From: Streptomyces sp. PTY087I2
GTDB taxonomy: Bacteria; Actinomycetota; Actinomycetes; Streptomycetales; Streptomycetaceae
Length of the DNA: 64,000 nucleotides
Reading direction: 5' to 3'
Assembly: GCF_001687325.1 (NCBI RefSeq)
Contig: NZ_LZRD01000014.1
Location: forward strand, 1-64,000
Shown: piece by piece, positions 44,301-52,045 of the stretch
Numbering within the stretch: the stretch's first letter is position 1
Layout of the letters: every line of letters starts with the position of its first letter
Translations under genes and position numbers: made by a program
The notes under the pieces: generated by a model
Told to the model about the DNA's origin: nothing
Seen by the model: only the letters and a program-made list of their open reading frames with translations
The model's database searches: none

Positions 44301-46481
44301 CTGGGCGCACCGGACAACGCCTGGTCCACGCACACGCTGGCGGACGTCGGCGGCGAGCCGGCCGTCGAGCCGATAGGCGACGTGAGCGCGCCGGAGCGGG
44401 TGGACCCGGGCCATGTGATCGAGCGGCTGGCCGAGCTCGGCGTGGCCGACATGGGCTACCCGTGGCGGATCGAGGAACTGCGCCGCGGGGAGGGCGTCCT
44501 GACCGCCGTGGCCACCGCGGAACTCGACCGCAGCTGGGCCGCCGTGCTGGACGCCGCCCTCTCGATGGCCTCGGTCGTCTTCACCGGCCCCGGTGTGCTG
44601 CGCATGCCCGCCCACATCGACCACGTGAGCCGGTCCGGCCCGCCGCCCCGCAGAGCGGCCATCACCGTGACGCTCGACGCGGAACGTCCCACCACCGTGC
44701 ACGTGGACATCCGCGGGCTCGCGGAGGGCCGGGACGGCGCCGAGTCGGTGTTCGCGCTGCGCGGACTGCGCTACGGCGAACTGGACGGCAGCCTCTCCGG
44801 CGAGGAGCGGAGCACGAGCGGCCGCTTCGACCTGGAGTGGCAGCCCTTCCCGGTGAACGCCGGATCGCGTACCGCCCTGCCCGGCCGGACGGTGCTCGTG
44901 CTGGGCACGGAACAGCTCGCCCGCTCCCTGGTGTCCGCCTGCGCGGGGCAGGGGGCCACCGTGAGCGTGGACGCGACCGCGCTCACGGACGCCGACCATG
45001 TGCTCTACGCGCCCGCGGACCGGGATCCGGAGGCCACCGCGGTCGAGTTCACCCGGCTCGTCGCCGAGGTCGCGGCGCTGCCCGGCCGCAAGCCCCGCCT
45101 GTGGTGCCTGACGTCCGGGGTGCGCGAGGCGGCCTCCGTGGACCACCTGGGCGGCTCGCCGCTGTGGGGCATGGGCCGGGTCGCGGCGAGTGAGCATCCC
45201 GAGTTCTGGGGTGGCGTCGTGGACGTCCCGACGGGTCCGCTCAGCGAGGAGTCCGCCACCCTGCTGCTGGACCTGCTCCCCCTGCGCCCCCAGGAGCCGG
45301 TGCTCTCCCTGGCCGACGGCGCCGTCCAGGCGCCCCGCCTGGTCCCCTCGGCCCCGGCGGCGGACGAGGAGCCGTTCGGCTGCCGGGCCGACGGCACCTA
45401 CCTGATCACGGGCGGACTCGGGGTGCTGGGCCTCGAACTGGCCGAGCATCTCGCCCAGCGGGGAGCACGCCGGATCGTGCTGCTGGGCCGGAGCCCGCTG
45501 CCACCGCGCCCCCACTGGTCCGACGAGGACCGCCGGGTCACCGCGGTGCGGCGGCTGGAGTCGGCGGGCGTCACGGTGGTCACGCTCGCCGTGGACATCA
45601 CCGACCGGGAGGCGACCCGGCAGGCGCTGGACCGGCTCGAACTGCCGCCGGTCCGGGGCGTGGTGCATGCGGCGGGCACCGTCCACAGTGCGATGCTGCA
45701 CCGGCTGGAGGCCGACGCCCTGCGCGAGGTCATGCGGCCCAAGGTCGAGGGAGCCCGGGTCCTGCACGAACTCTTCCCGCCCGGCGACACGGACTTCTTC
45801 GTCCTCTTCTCCTCGGCCGGCCCGCTCCTGGGCCTGCCGGGTCAGGGAGCCTACGCCGCGGCCAACGCCTATCTGGACGCTCTCGCCGCCCACCGGCGGT
45901 CCGGCGGCGCCCGGGAGTCCGTATCGATCGCGTGGACCAGCTGGCGCGGGATGGGCATGGCCACGGCGGCGGAGGCGACCGATGTCGAACTCGCCGCCCG
46001 CGGTGCTGCCGACATCGCCCCGGACCGGGCGCTGCGCGCCTTCGACCAGATCGCGGCAGGGGCCCCGGGACCGCTGGTCACCGTGCTCGGGCTGCTCCGC
46101 GACCACCAGGGCCCCCGGCCCGCGCTCCTGGCGGAGCTGGCACAGGACGACGCGGGCCGGCCGGCCGAAGTGCCGGACTGGGTGGGCCTGTCGGGCGAGG
46201 AACTGGCGGCGTATCTGCTCGACGACGTACGCAGCCGGGTGGCCGCGGTCCTCGGGCTGCGGCCGGACGCGATCGGGATACACCGGCCGCTGACGGAGGC
46301 GGGCGTCGATTCCCTGCTGGCAGCGGCGGTACGGGTGGCGCTGGAGCGTGACCTCGGGGTCGCCCTGCCGGCCACGCTGCTGTGGAACTACCCGACGGTG
46401 AGCGAGATCGCGGGCTTCCTGGCGGGCGTGCTGGCGACCCGCGCGCCGGACGAGTCGACCGCCGGAACGCGGCGTCACTGA
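41319..46481 (+). CDS. Iterative type I PKS, 6-methylsalicylate-synthase type (KS-AT-TH/DH-KR-ACP)
   Basis: A 1720-residue single-module iterative PKS. Domains in order: KS (15-440, Cys185 in VDTACSSSL), AT (550-850, Ser639 in GHSVGEIAAA, malonyl type), a TH/DH hot-dog domain (about 900-1170, HPVQGTEIIPAAVL), KR (1350-1590, TYLITGGLGVLG and Tyr in GQGAYAAANAYLD) and a C-terminal ACP (Ser1665 in AGVDSLLAAAV). There is no thioesterase and no methyltransferase. This layout and length are those of bacterial 6-methylsalicylate synthases such as ChlB1. The presence of a KR argues against orsellinate. Released or transferred by the KSIII enzyme. Confidence 0.93.
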   Translation: MVSDPTSLPPSPDEPIAVVGIGCRFPGGINSPQDFWTLLTDEVDASGPVPEDRWAPQRARSRENAAVLSRVISNGAFLEDISGFDAAFFGMSATEARQLDPQQRMALEVAWESLEHAGIPPTSLAGTDTGVFIGVGTDDYGRRLLEDLPGVEAWTGIGSSLCGVPNRISYTLDLRGPSLAVDTACSSSLVALHQACAALRAGEVPLALAGGVMLMAGPGLTTVLDIAGAISPDGRSKAFDEAADGYGRGEGCGVLVLKRLSDARRDGDRVITLVRGSAVHQDGRTDGIMAPRATAQAHVLRKAYAAAGITPGEVDYVEAHGTGTKVGDPIEAAALAEVVGDRAAGRGPCLIGSVKTNIGHCESAAGVAGLIKTALAMQHGVIPATLSVDGPRRDIPWATSGLRLVAEATPWPVTGRPRLAGVASYGYGGTIAHAVLEQAPAEAPGSGPAGQDTEVTAGRPGAAPPLTLHPVSSANRAGLAAQAARLAGAVGAHPLQDVGHTLAHRRAHLAERAAVVTGDRDELTAALTALAAGETHPALVTGDASGPVRAPVWVFSGHGAQWSGMGRELLRDEPAFAAAIDRLGPVYAEELGLTPREVLTDGDLGSVDIIQSMLFAMQIGLTAVWRHYGVAPAAIIGHSVGEIAAAVAAGVLSETEGARLVCRRSTLLRKVAGIGAMVMVDRPFDEVSDHIGDTDALCAAIAAAPASTVVAGDIPAVDAAAERWTALGWTVRRVDSDVAFHSAHMTEISADLVLAVADLEPRDARVPLYLTAVDDPRSGRRQDASYWAANLRNPVRFADAVRAAVEDGHRTFLEISAHPVVSHSITETTAGSPGALVVPTLRRNKPERATLLTALARLHCSGVPVDWPVLHPTGRRAELPATAWQHERHWVDARETAESPVDTLLGTPTAVHASRLRVWHTTLDLKTRPYPRRHPVQGTEIIPAAVLVNTFLTAGRTDVLSDLRLRQPVVVPQEETREIQTVLDDTGLRLVSRKLGAPDNAWSTHTLADVGGEPAVEPIGDVSAPERVDPGHVIERLAELGVADMGYPWRIEELRRGEGVLTAVATAELDRSWAAVLDAALSMASVVFTGPGVLRMPAHIDHVSRSGPPPRRAAITVTLDAERPTTVHVDIRGLAEGRDGAESVFALRGLRYGELDGSLSGEERSTSGRFDLEWQPFPVNAGSRTALPGRTVLVLGTEQLARSLVSACAGQGATVSVDATALTDADHVLYAPADRDPEATAVEFTRLVAEVAALPGRKPRLWCLTSGVREAASVDHLGGSPLWGMGRVAASEHPEFWGGVVDVPTGPLSEESATLLLDLLPLRPQEPVLSLADGAVQAPRLVPSAPAADEEPFGCRADGTYLITGGLGVLGLELAEHLAQRGARRIVLLGRSPLPPRPHWSDEDRRVTAVRRLESAGVTVVTLAVDITDREATRQALDRLELPPVRGVVHAAGTVHSAMLHRLEADALREVMRPKVEGARVLHELFPPGDTDFFVLFSSAGPLLGLPGQGAYAAANAYLDALAAHRRSGGARESVSIAWTSWRGMGMATAAEATDVELAARGAADIAPDRALRAFDQIAAGAPGPLVTVLGLLRDHQGPRPALLAELAQDDAGRPAEVPDWVGLSGEELAAYLLDDVRSRVAAVLGLRPDAIGIHRPLTEAGVDSLLAAAVRVALERDLGVALPATLLWNYPTVSEIAGFLAGVLATRAPDESTAGTRRH

Positions 46482-46493
46482 GCCGCCGCGCCC

Positions 46494-46546
46494 ACCGGAA
46501 AGGACCGTGCCCCGGACGTCTCGTCCGGGGCACGGTCCTTTCCGGT
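46494..46546. terminator. Strong bidirectional terminator
   Basis: A perfect 25-bp stem with a 3-nt loop, 12 bp after the PKS stop and 13 bp before the end of the convergent TetR gene. It is the strongest hairpin I found in the window. Confidence 0.9.
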
Positions 46547-46559
46547 CCGCGACCAGGGC

Positions 46560-47270
46560 TCAGCCCTTGAGGAGCGCTTCCGCACCGTCCAGGGAACGCT
46601 CCACCGTCAGGCGGAAGAACGCCAGGTCCTGCTCGGCCGTGTCCTTGCTCCTGGACAGCGCCTGCTCGCCGGCGGCCGCCAGCCCCGGCCGGTCCTTGTC
46701 CTGCGCGAACGCGGCCATCGTGCGGCCCATGTCCGCCCGTGCGCTCGGGAAGAAGCTCCCCCGGTCGTCCTCCACCGCCACCAGCATGAAAGCGCTGTTG
46801 AGGAGGTACCGGTAGATCTCGGTGGCCCGGCTCCCGAAGCCCGCCGCCTGGAGCACCCTGATGCCGGCGTCGATCGTCGCCAGCGCGGACGGCACGTTCG
46901 GGCCCACCACCACCAGGCGGCGCGCGACCCCCGGATACTCCTTCAGGACGGCACGGCCCTCGAACATGAGCTGACGGAACCAGTCCCGCCAGGGAACGTC
47001 CGCTCCGGGGACGGGAATCCGGCCGACAATCCGGTCCGTCACCGCCATCACGACCGCTTCCCGGTCCCCCACGTGGTGGGCGACGACGCCGGGCCAGACG
47101 TCGAGCCGGGTCGCGATCTGCCGGATCGACCAGCCGTCGAGGCCGTGCTCCGCCGTCAGGTCGACCGCCGCGTCGACGATCTTGTCCGCGGTGATCGGCG
47201 GAAGGCCCGCCGAGGCACGCGACCGGCGGCGCGGAGCGGATTCGGGCACACGTGGAGCTGATTCGGGCAT
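46560..47270 (-). CDS. TetR-family regulator divergent from the MFS exporter
   Basis: A 236-residue TetR-type repressor. After a basic Pro/Ser/Arg-rich tail (1-24), the helix-turn-helix runs through TADKIVDAAVDLTAEHGLDGWSIRQIATRL and GVVAHHVGDREAVVMAV. The C-terminal domain (WRDWFRQLMFEGRAVLKEYPGVARRL) is of a TetR_C type common beside drug pumps. It is divergent from the MFS exporter with a TTAGCC-ACT-GTCTAA operator between them, and so probably controls that pump and itself in response to the product. Confidence 0.92.
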   Translation of the reverse strand: MPESAPRVPESAPRRRSRASAGLPPITADKIVDAAVDLTAEHGLDGWSIRQIATRLDVWPGVVAHHVGDREAVVMAVTDRIVGRIPVPGADVPWRDWFRQLMFEGRAVLKEYPGVARRLVVVGPNVPSALATIDAGIRVLQAAGFGSRATEIYRYLLNSAFMLVAVEDDRGSFFPSARADMGRTMAAFAQDKDRPGLAAAGEQALSRSKDTAEQDLAFFRLTVERSLDGAEALLKG

Positions 47271-47366
47271 GGCTGAAACCTAGCGGTTGGGTGAGCTACC
47301 AGGGAGTCCGGCACTGGAGACCCTTGACGCCCGGCGACCCGCAGGGCGTAGAGTCAGCCTAACCTA

Positions 47367-47381
47367 TTAGCCACTGTCTAA
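47367..47381. promoter_or_regulatory. TetR-type operator TTAGCC-ACT-GTCTAA
   Basis: One arm mismatch compared with the perfect copy at 15602. It lies 97 bp upstream of the TetR start and 132 bp upstream of the MFS start. Confidence 0.65.
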
Positions 47382-47513
47382 CACCGGCTCGTACGGGCAG
47401 GCCGACGGCGTCGCCCCGTCCGGTGCGGGCCGAAAAACACACCCCACGTCCGGCCCCGAAGGGCCCGTGGGTCCACCCCCCCTGTTCCTCCTTTTCTTGA
47501 GAGGCACCGCGCC

Positions 47514-49064
47514 ATGCGCAAATGGATGCCGCTGCTGGCGGTCTGCCTGGGCACGTTCATGCTGTTGATCGATGTGACGATCGTCAGCGTCGCCCTCCCG
47601 CAGATGACGGACTCGCTCGACACCTCGTTCACGGCCCTGCAATGGGTGGTCGACATCTATGTCCTGGTCCTCGCGGCCCTGTTGATGGCCATCGGCTCCC
47701 TCTCCGACCACGTCGGATCCCGCCGCGTCTATCTGATCGGGCTGGCCCTCTTCGCCGCCGCCTCGCTCGCCTGCGGCCTCGCCGACAGCAGCGCCCAGCT
47801 GATCGTCGCCCGAGGAGTGCAGGGCCTGGGCGCCGCGGCGATGTTCGCCACCAACACCGCCCTGCTGGCCGCCAATTACCAGGGCAAGGACCGCGGTATC
47901 GCGTTCGGCCTGTGGGGCGCGGTCAACGGCGCCGCGGCCGCCGCCGGGCCGATCCTCGGCGGCCTGCTCACCGAGCACGTCAACTGGCGCTGGATCTTCT
48001 TCGTCAATCTGCCCGTCGCGGCCCTCGCGCTGATCATCGGCCACCGGCACCTCAAAGGCTCCCCGTCCGGAGCCGGACGCCGGATCGACGTACCGGGCAC
48101 GGTCGGCTTCACAGCGGCCGCGACCCTGCTGATCTTCGCCCTGATCCACGCGGGCGAGGACGGCTGGGGCTCGAACACCACCCTCACCCTCTTCGCCGGG
48201 AGCGCGGTCGCGCTGGCCGTCTTCCTCCTGGTCGAGAAGGGCAGGCAGGACCCGATGCTGGATCTGAAGCTGCTGCGGTCGCCCTCGTTCGGCGGGCTCA
48301 TGGCGGGCGCGGTGGTCTTCAGCGCCGCCGCCTTCGCCAACCTCGTGTTCGTCTCCGTCTGGGCCCAGTCCGTGCTCGACCTCAGCCCGGTCGAGGCAGG
48401 TCTGATCCTGATGCCGCTGAGCGGTATGTCCTTCGTGGCCGCCGGACTGGCGGGCCGGTTCCTCTCGTCGGCCGCCCCGCAGTGGCCGATCGGCGCCGGC
48501 CTGCTCCTGATCGGTCTCGGCACCCTGCTGGAGATGAGGCTGACCGCTACGTCCGGCTGGACGGCGCTGCTCCCCGGCATGCTGGTGACCGGTGTCGGAG
48601 TCGGCATCGCGTCACCCATCCTCGCCTCGGCCGCCCTGGCCGCGGCCCCGGCGAACCGAGCGGGCATGGCGGGCGGCGCGGCGAACACCTTCCGGCAGCT
48701 CGGCTTCGCCATCGGTATCCCGGTGGTGGGCGCCATCCTGACCGGCGCGATCGGGCGGAACATGGCCGACAGCGGTCTGTTCTCCGACTCCGACTCGGCC
48801 GCGGAGCTGGTCACGGGCGGCCAGTCGGCACGTCTGCTCGCCGAACTGCCCTCCGGAGCACGGGAGGCGGGAGAGCGGGCGATCGAGCAGGCCTACGCCG
48901 CCGGGCTCGACCGGGCCTTCCTGGTGAGCGGAGTCGCGGCGGTGCTGGCAGGCGTCCTCGTGCTGATCCTCGTACGCAGGACACCCGTCCCGTCGGACGT
49001 GGCAGAGACCCGGCGGGACATCAGCCCGCGGCACACGGCAGAGGGCCCGAAACCTGTCGCCTGA
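47514..49064 (+). CDS. MFS exporter, DHA2 (14-helix) family
   Basis: A 516-residue drug:proton antiporter. The first helix region MLLIDVTIVSVALPQM carries the D-x-T-I-V-x-V-A-L-P motif of the DHA2 group. It is followed by LSDHVGSRRVYLIG (motif A), ARGVQGLGAAAM (motif B) and GPILGGLLTEHVNWRWIFFVNLP (motif C). About fourteen membrane segments are predicted. It should export the cluster product or related drugs across the plasma membrane. Regulated by the divergent TetR, judged by the shared operator. Confidence 0.95.
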   Translation: MRKWMPLLAVCLGTFMLLIDVTIVSVALPQMTDSLDTSFTALQWVVDIYVLVLAALLMAIGSLSDHVGSRRVYLIGLALFAAASLACGLADSSAQLIVARGVQGLGAAAMFATNTALLAANYQGKDRGIAFGLWGAVNGAAAAAGPILGGLLTEHVNWRWIFFVNLPVAALALIIGHRHLKGSPSGAGRRIDVPGTVGFTAAATLLIFALIHAGEDGWGSNTTLTLFAGSAVALAVFLLVEKGRQDPMLDLKLLRSPSFGGLMAGAVVFSAAAFANLVFVSVWAQSVLDLSPVEAGLILMPLSGMSFVAAGLAGRFLSSAAPQWPIGAGLLLIGLGTLLEMRLTATSGWTALLPGMLVTGVGVGIASPILASAALAAAPANRAGMAGGAANTFRQLGFAIGIPVVGAILTGAIGRNMADSGLFSDSDSAAELVTGGQSARLLAELPSGAREAGERAIEQAYAAGLDRAFLVSGVAAVLAGVLVLILVRRTPVPSDVAETRRDISPRHTAEGPKPVA

Positions 49065-49112
49065 TGGTCATTCACCGACGCGGGAACAAGAGAGTAGTTG
49101 CGGATTGGACAT

Positions 49113-49143
49113 TCATTCCGCACCATCACCTTCCCCGGAATGA
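49113..49143 (+). terminator. Possible terminator of the MFS gene
   Basis: An 8-bp stem (TCATTCCG / CGGAATGA) with a 15-nt loop, about 50 bp after the MFS stop. Weak compared with the other terminators here. Confidence 0.35.
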
Positions 49144-49236
49144 TCGCTTCCGCTAATCATGCGCAATACAGTGACGGGGAGCGAACCCTAACAGCGAGTT
49201 CACTTCCGACTTCGCCAATCGGCTTACGGTGGGGAC

Positions 49237-49251
49237 ATAGTTGAGAACTAT
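49237..49251. promoter_or_regulatory. Palindrome ATAGTT-GAG-AACTAT over the regulator start
   Basis: A perfect 6-bp inverted repeat with a 3-nt centre that includes the TTG start codon at 49241. The encoded protein begins with an XRE helix-turn-helix, a fold that binds such short palindromes, so autoregulation at this site is likely. Confidence 0.55.
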
Positions 49252-51166
49252 ACGAGGTTCCGAACTACGCACCGCACGGCAAAAGGCTGGTCTGACCCAG
49301 GACGAGGTGGCACGCAAAGCATCCGTGAGCGTGCGGACCATACGCCATATCGAGCACGGCCACGTCAAGCCTCGGCACGAGACGTTGACACGTATCGCCG
49401 AAGTCGTCGGCTGGCAGCCCCCGGGAGGCACGGACACCTCCGGCCTCCCGGCCTCCGGACCCTGCACCCAGGAGATCCGGCTGCTCGGTCCCCTCTCGGT
49501 CCTGAGCGGCGACCGGTCCGTGCCGATACCGCGCAAACAACGCGTCCTGCTCGGCCTTCTCGCCGTACAGCCGGACCGCATGGTCAGCCACGAGGAAATC
49601 GCGGACGCGCTCTGGGGCGGCGAGCCCCCGCCCGCCTATCCGCAGTTACTGCACACCCATGTGGCCCGGCTGCGCCGGATCGTCGACCCGCCCCCCGGAC
49701 ACGGCTCCACCGACCGGAGAATCCACACGGTCCGCGGGGGATACGTCTTCAACAGCGCGGGCGTACGGGTGGATCTGTGCCATTTCGAGGACCGTGCGGC
49801 CTTGGCCCGCCGGACCGCGGCGAACGACCCACAGGGCGCGCTCGAGCTCTACGGACAGGCCCTGAGCTGCTGGCAGGGCCGGCTGCTGCACGACATCCCC
49901 CAGCTCTGGCATCACCCCGCGGTGGTGCGCGTCGCCCAGCGCCACATCGACGTGGCCATCGAACTGGCCGATCTGGCCCTGCGGCTGAAGCGGTCCGCCT
50001 TCGCCGTGGAGCACCTCAGGATCGCCTCGTACGAGGAACCGCTGCACGAGCCGCTCCAGGCCTACATCATGCTGGCGCTCGCCGCTTCCGGCCGCCGGGC
50101 GGCCGCACTCCACCTCTTCGCCGAACTGCGGACACGGCTCAAGGAAGAACTCGGCGTCGAGCCGAGCGACGACATCAGACAGGCGCATCAGGCCGTCCTC
50201 CGCCAGAGCGGGGGAGGCGAGCGGGCCTCCCCTCTCGCGAACGCCACCCCGCCCGCCGGGCTCCGGCTTCTCGACGCGGCGTACCACGCCACCGCGGACC
50301 TTCCGGCCCAGCAGGCCGCAAGCGCTTTCGGCCCCTTCCCGGCCATGGGGGTGCCGGCCCAGCTCCCCCCGGATTCCGCGCCCTTCACCGGAAGAAGAAA
50401 GCAACTGGCCGCCCTGGACGGCCTGCTGGAACACTCGCGGCACAAGAACGGCTCGCTGGGCATCGCGGTCGTGCACGGGCCCCCGGACATCGGCAAGAGC
50501 GCGCTGGCCGTGCACTGGGCGCACCAAAGGCTCGACGACTTCCCCGACGGGCAGCTCTACGCCAGTCTCCAGGGCAGCATCGATCCCGGGCACCGGACGG
50601 TGACCCCGGCCACGGTGCTGACCGGATTCATCCGCTCCCTCGGCGTACGCGACGACTGGCTGCCCGACACCACCGAGGAGGCGACCGCCCTCTTCCGGAG
50701 CCTGCTGGCCGGCCGCCGCTTCGTCGTGGTGCTGGACGACATCGCCGACGCGTCCCAGGTCCGCCACCTGCTGCCGGGCACACCGGGCAACGCGGTGATC
50801 GCCACCAGCCGGTCCCCGCTGGCCGACCTGACCACTCGGGAGGGCGCGCTCTCCCTGCCCCTGGGCGCGCTGACCGCGGACGAGGCACACGAACTCATCG
50901 TGACGCACCTGGGCGCCGAGCGCGCGGAGGCCGAGCCCGGGGCCGCCGGAGAGCTGGCGGCGGTCTGCGACCATCTGCCGCTCGACCTGCGCAGGTCCGT
51001 CGCCCGGCTCGCCGCGGCACCGGACAGGCCGATCTCCGAGTTCGTCGCCGAACTCCGGCGGGGAACGCGGGAACCGAACAACCTGTACCCGTTCCAGTCC
51101 CGGGAGCGCTCATCGGCCACCCGTCGGGACGACGGTGAAGACCGCCGGAAACGGAGCCTGACATGA
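49241..51166 (+). CDS. XRE-SARP-ATPase hybrid regulator (AfsR-like), with a TTA codon
   Basis: A 641-residue regulator starting at TTG 49241 with GGTGGGG 6 nt upstream. Residues 3-60 are an XRE/Cro helix-turn-helix (LRTARQKAGLTQDEVARKA, IEHGHVKP). Residues 75-175 are the SARP winged helix (IRLLGPLSVL, PRKQRVLLGLLAV, HTVRGGYVF), and 180-315 the activation domain (FAELRTRLKEELGVEPSDD). Residues 370-590 are an NB-ARC-type ATPase with VVHGPPDIGKSALAV as Walker A and VVVLDDIADA as Walker B. It lacks the TPR tail of AfsR. Leu136 is encoded by TTA (49646-49648), so translation should need the bldA tRNA. Confidence 0.92.
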   Translation: MRTIRGSELRTARQKAGLTQDEVARKASVSVRTIRHIEHGHVKPRHETLTRIAEVVGWQPPGGTDTSGLPASGPCTQEIRLLGPLSVLSGDRSVPIPRKQRVLLGLLAVQPDRMVSHEEIADALWGGEPPPAYPQLLHTHVARLRRIVDPPPGHGSTDRRIHTVRGGYVFNSAGVRVDLCHFEDRAALARRTAANDPQGALELYGQALSCWQGRLLHDIPQLWHHPAVVRVAQRHIDVAIELADLALRLKRSAFAVEHLRIASYEEPLHEPLQAYIMLALAASGRRAAALHLFAELRTRLKEELGVEPSDDIRQAHQAVLRQSGGGERASPLANATPPAGLRLLDAAYHATADLPAQQAASAFGPFPAMGVPAQLPPDSAPFTGRRKQLAALDGLLEHSRHKNGSLGIAVVHGPPDIGKSALAVHWAHQRLDDFPDGQLYASLQGSIDPGHRTVTPATVLTGFIRSLGVRDDWLPDTTEEATALFRSLLAGRRFVVVLDDIADASQVRHLLPGTPGNAVIATSRSPLADLTTREGALSLPLGALTADEAHELIVTHLGAERAEAEPGAAGELAAVCDHLPLDLRRSVARLAAAPDRPISEFVAELRRGTREPNNLYPFQSRERSSATRRDDGEDRRKRSLT

Positions 51167-51485
51167 CCGCTGACAGCCTTACGGCAGGCTGACAGCACTT
51201 TTCATCGCCCCGCCCCGCCGCACTTCACCGCAGCTCAGCGAGTCAATTGCACCGCGAGCGGCGAGGAGTTCCTTCACCAAAAGCATTGCTCGGCCTTTAT
51301 ACAAGCGGAGTTCGGTTGCTCCGGAACGAGTGCCCACCTAGGGTCACGGAACGCAGGACGATCCCGGTCGGCACCGTTCCGGGCTCCACCTGCCGCCCTT
51401 CGAAAGCCTCCACTCGTGAGGCGCCCGGCGGGGAATTCACCGAAGTCCCCGCCATGGGCAATAAACTGCTTGGAGAGGATGGGAA
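51167..51485. other. Non-coding spacer upstream of the ACP/PUFA-synthase genes
   Basis: This 319-bp stretch holds no gene. It probably contains the promoter of the rightward ACP-megasynthase group. A TATACA -10-like box lies at 51298-51303, with TTCACC 19 bp upstream as a possible weak -35. No copy of the TGAGTA or TTAGAC operators is present. Confidence 0.4.
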
Positions 51486-51755
51486 ATGGCGAAGAACATA
51501 TCGGCCGAGGAAGCCCAGAAGTGGCTGATCGAGGAGATCGCACAGCGGGTCGGCGTGGCACCTTCCGAAGTCCCGGCCGATCAGTACTTCGACGAGCTCG
51601 ACCTCGACAGCACCCAGGCGCTCATCATCGCCGGTGAGATGGAGTCCTGGCTCGGGTTCGAGCTCGGCACCACCGCCCTCTGGTACCACCCCACCATCGA
51701 GGCCCTCGCCGCCCACATCGCCGAGGAGAGCCAGAAGCACACCGCCGCGGCCTAG
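51486..51755 (+). CDS. Free acyl carrier protein
   Basis: An 89-residue carrier protein with the phosphopantetheine Ser42 in ELDLDSTQALI. ATG 51486 has a GGAGAGG ribosome site. The sequence (QKWLIEEIAQRVGV, WLGFELGTTALWYHPTIEALAAHI) is of the type used with stand-alone ligases and trans-acting enzymes. Being the first gene before the PUFA-like megasynthases, it may carry a starter or accept the finished chain for the thioester reductase. A 290-bp spacer without a gene separates it from the next start. Confidence 0.9.
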   Translation: MAKNISAEEAQKWLIEEIAQRVGVAPSEVPADQYFDELDLDSTQALIIAGEMESWLGFELGTTALWYHPTIEALAAHIAEESQKHTAAA

Positions 51756-52045
51756 GCCGCCCGGCACTCCGGCCGCCGCCCGCCCGATCTCGGGCAGAAC
51801 CCGCGAGGCGCGAGGCCCGTACCGCACGACCGGCCCGGCTGCCCCCACCGGCAGCGGCCCCGCACCTGTACCGAACCGGCCCGCCCCCGCCGACGGCCGC
51901 TGCTCCGCCATGAGCAAGCAGCCGGCCCGTCCGTCTGCCGGGGCCCGCCCCCGCCCCGTTTCCGGCCTCCCCTCGGCCTCTCGCGCCGACGGCCGGGGCG
52001 ACGCGCCCCGAAGTCCCTGTTCGCCCAGATCCAGAGAGACTTGCC

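Noticed and set aside
41154..46478. Very long antisense frame opposite the iterative PKS (1774 codons)
   Set aside because: A frequent artefact of GC-rich coding DNA: Gly/Arg/Asp/Gln-rich, with no domains. The same holds for antisense frames at 35754-39695 and 51752-58387.
41319..46481. Orsellinic acid synthase
   Set aside because: An intact KR domain with Rossmann motif and catalytic Tyr is present, which fits 6-methylsalicylate.
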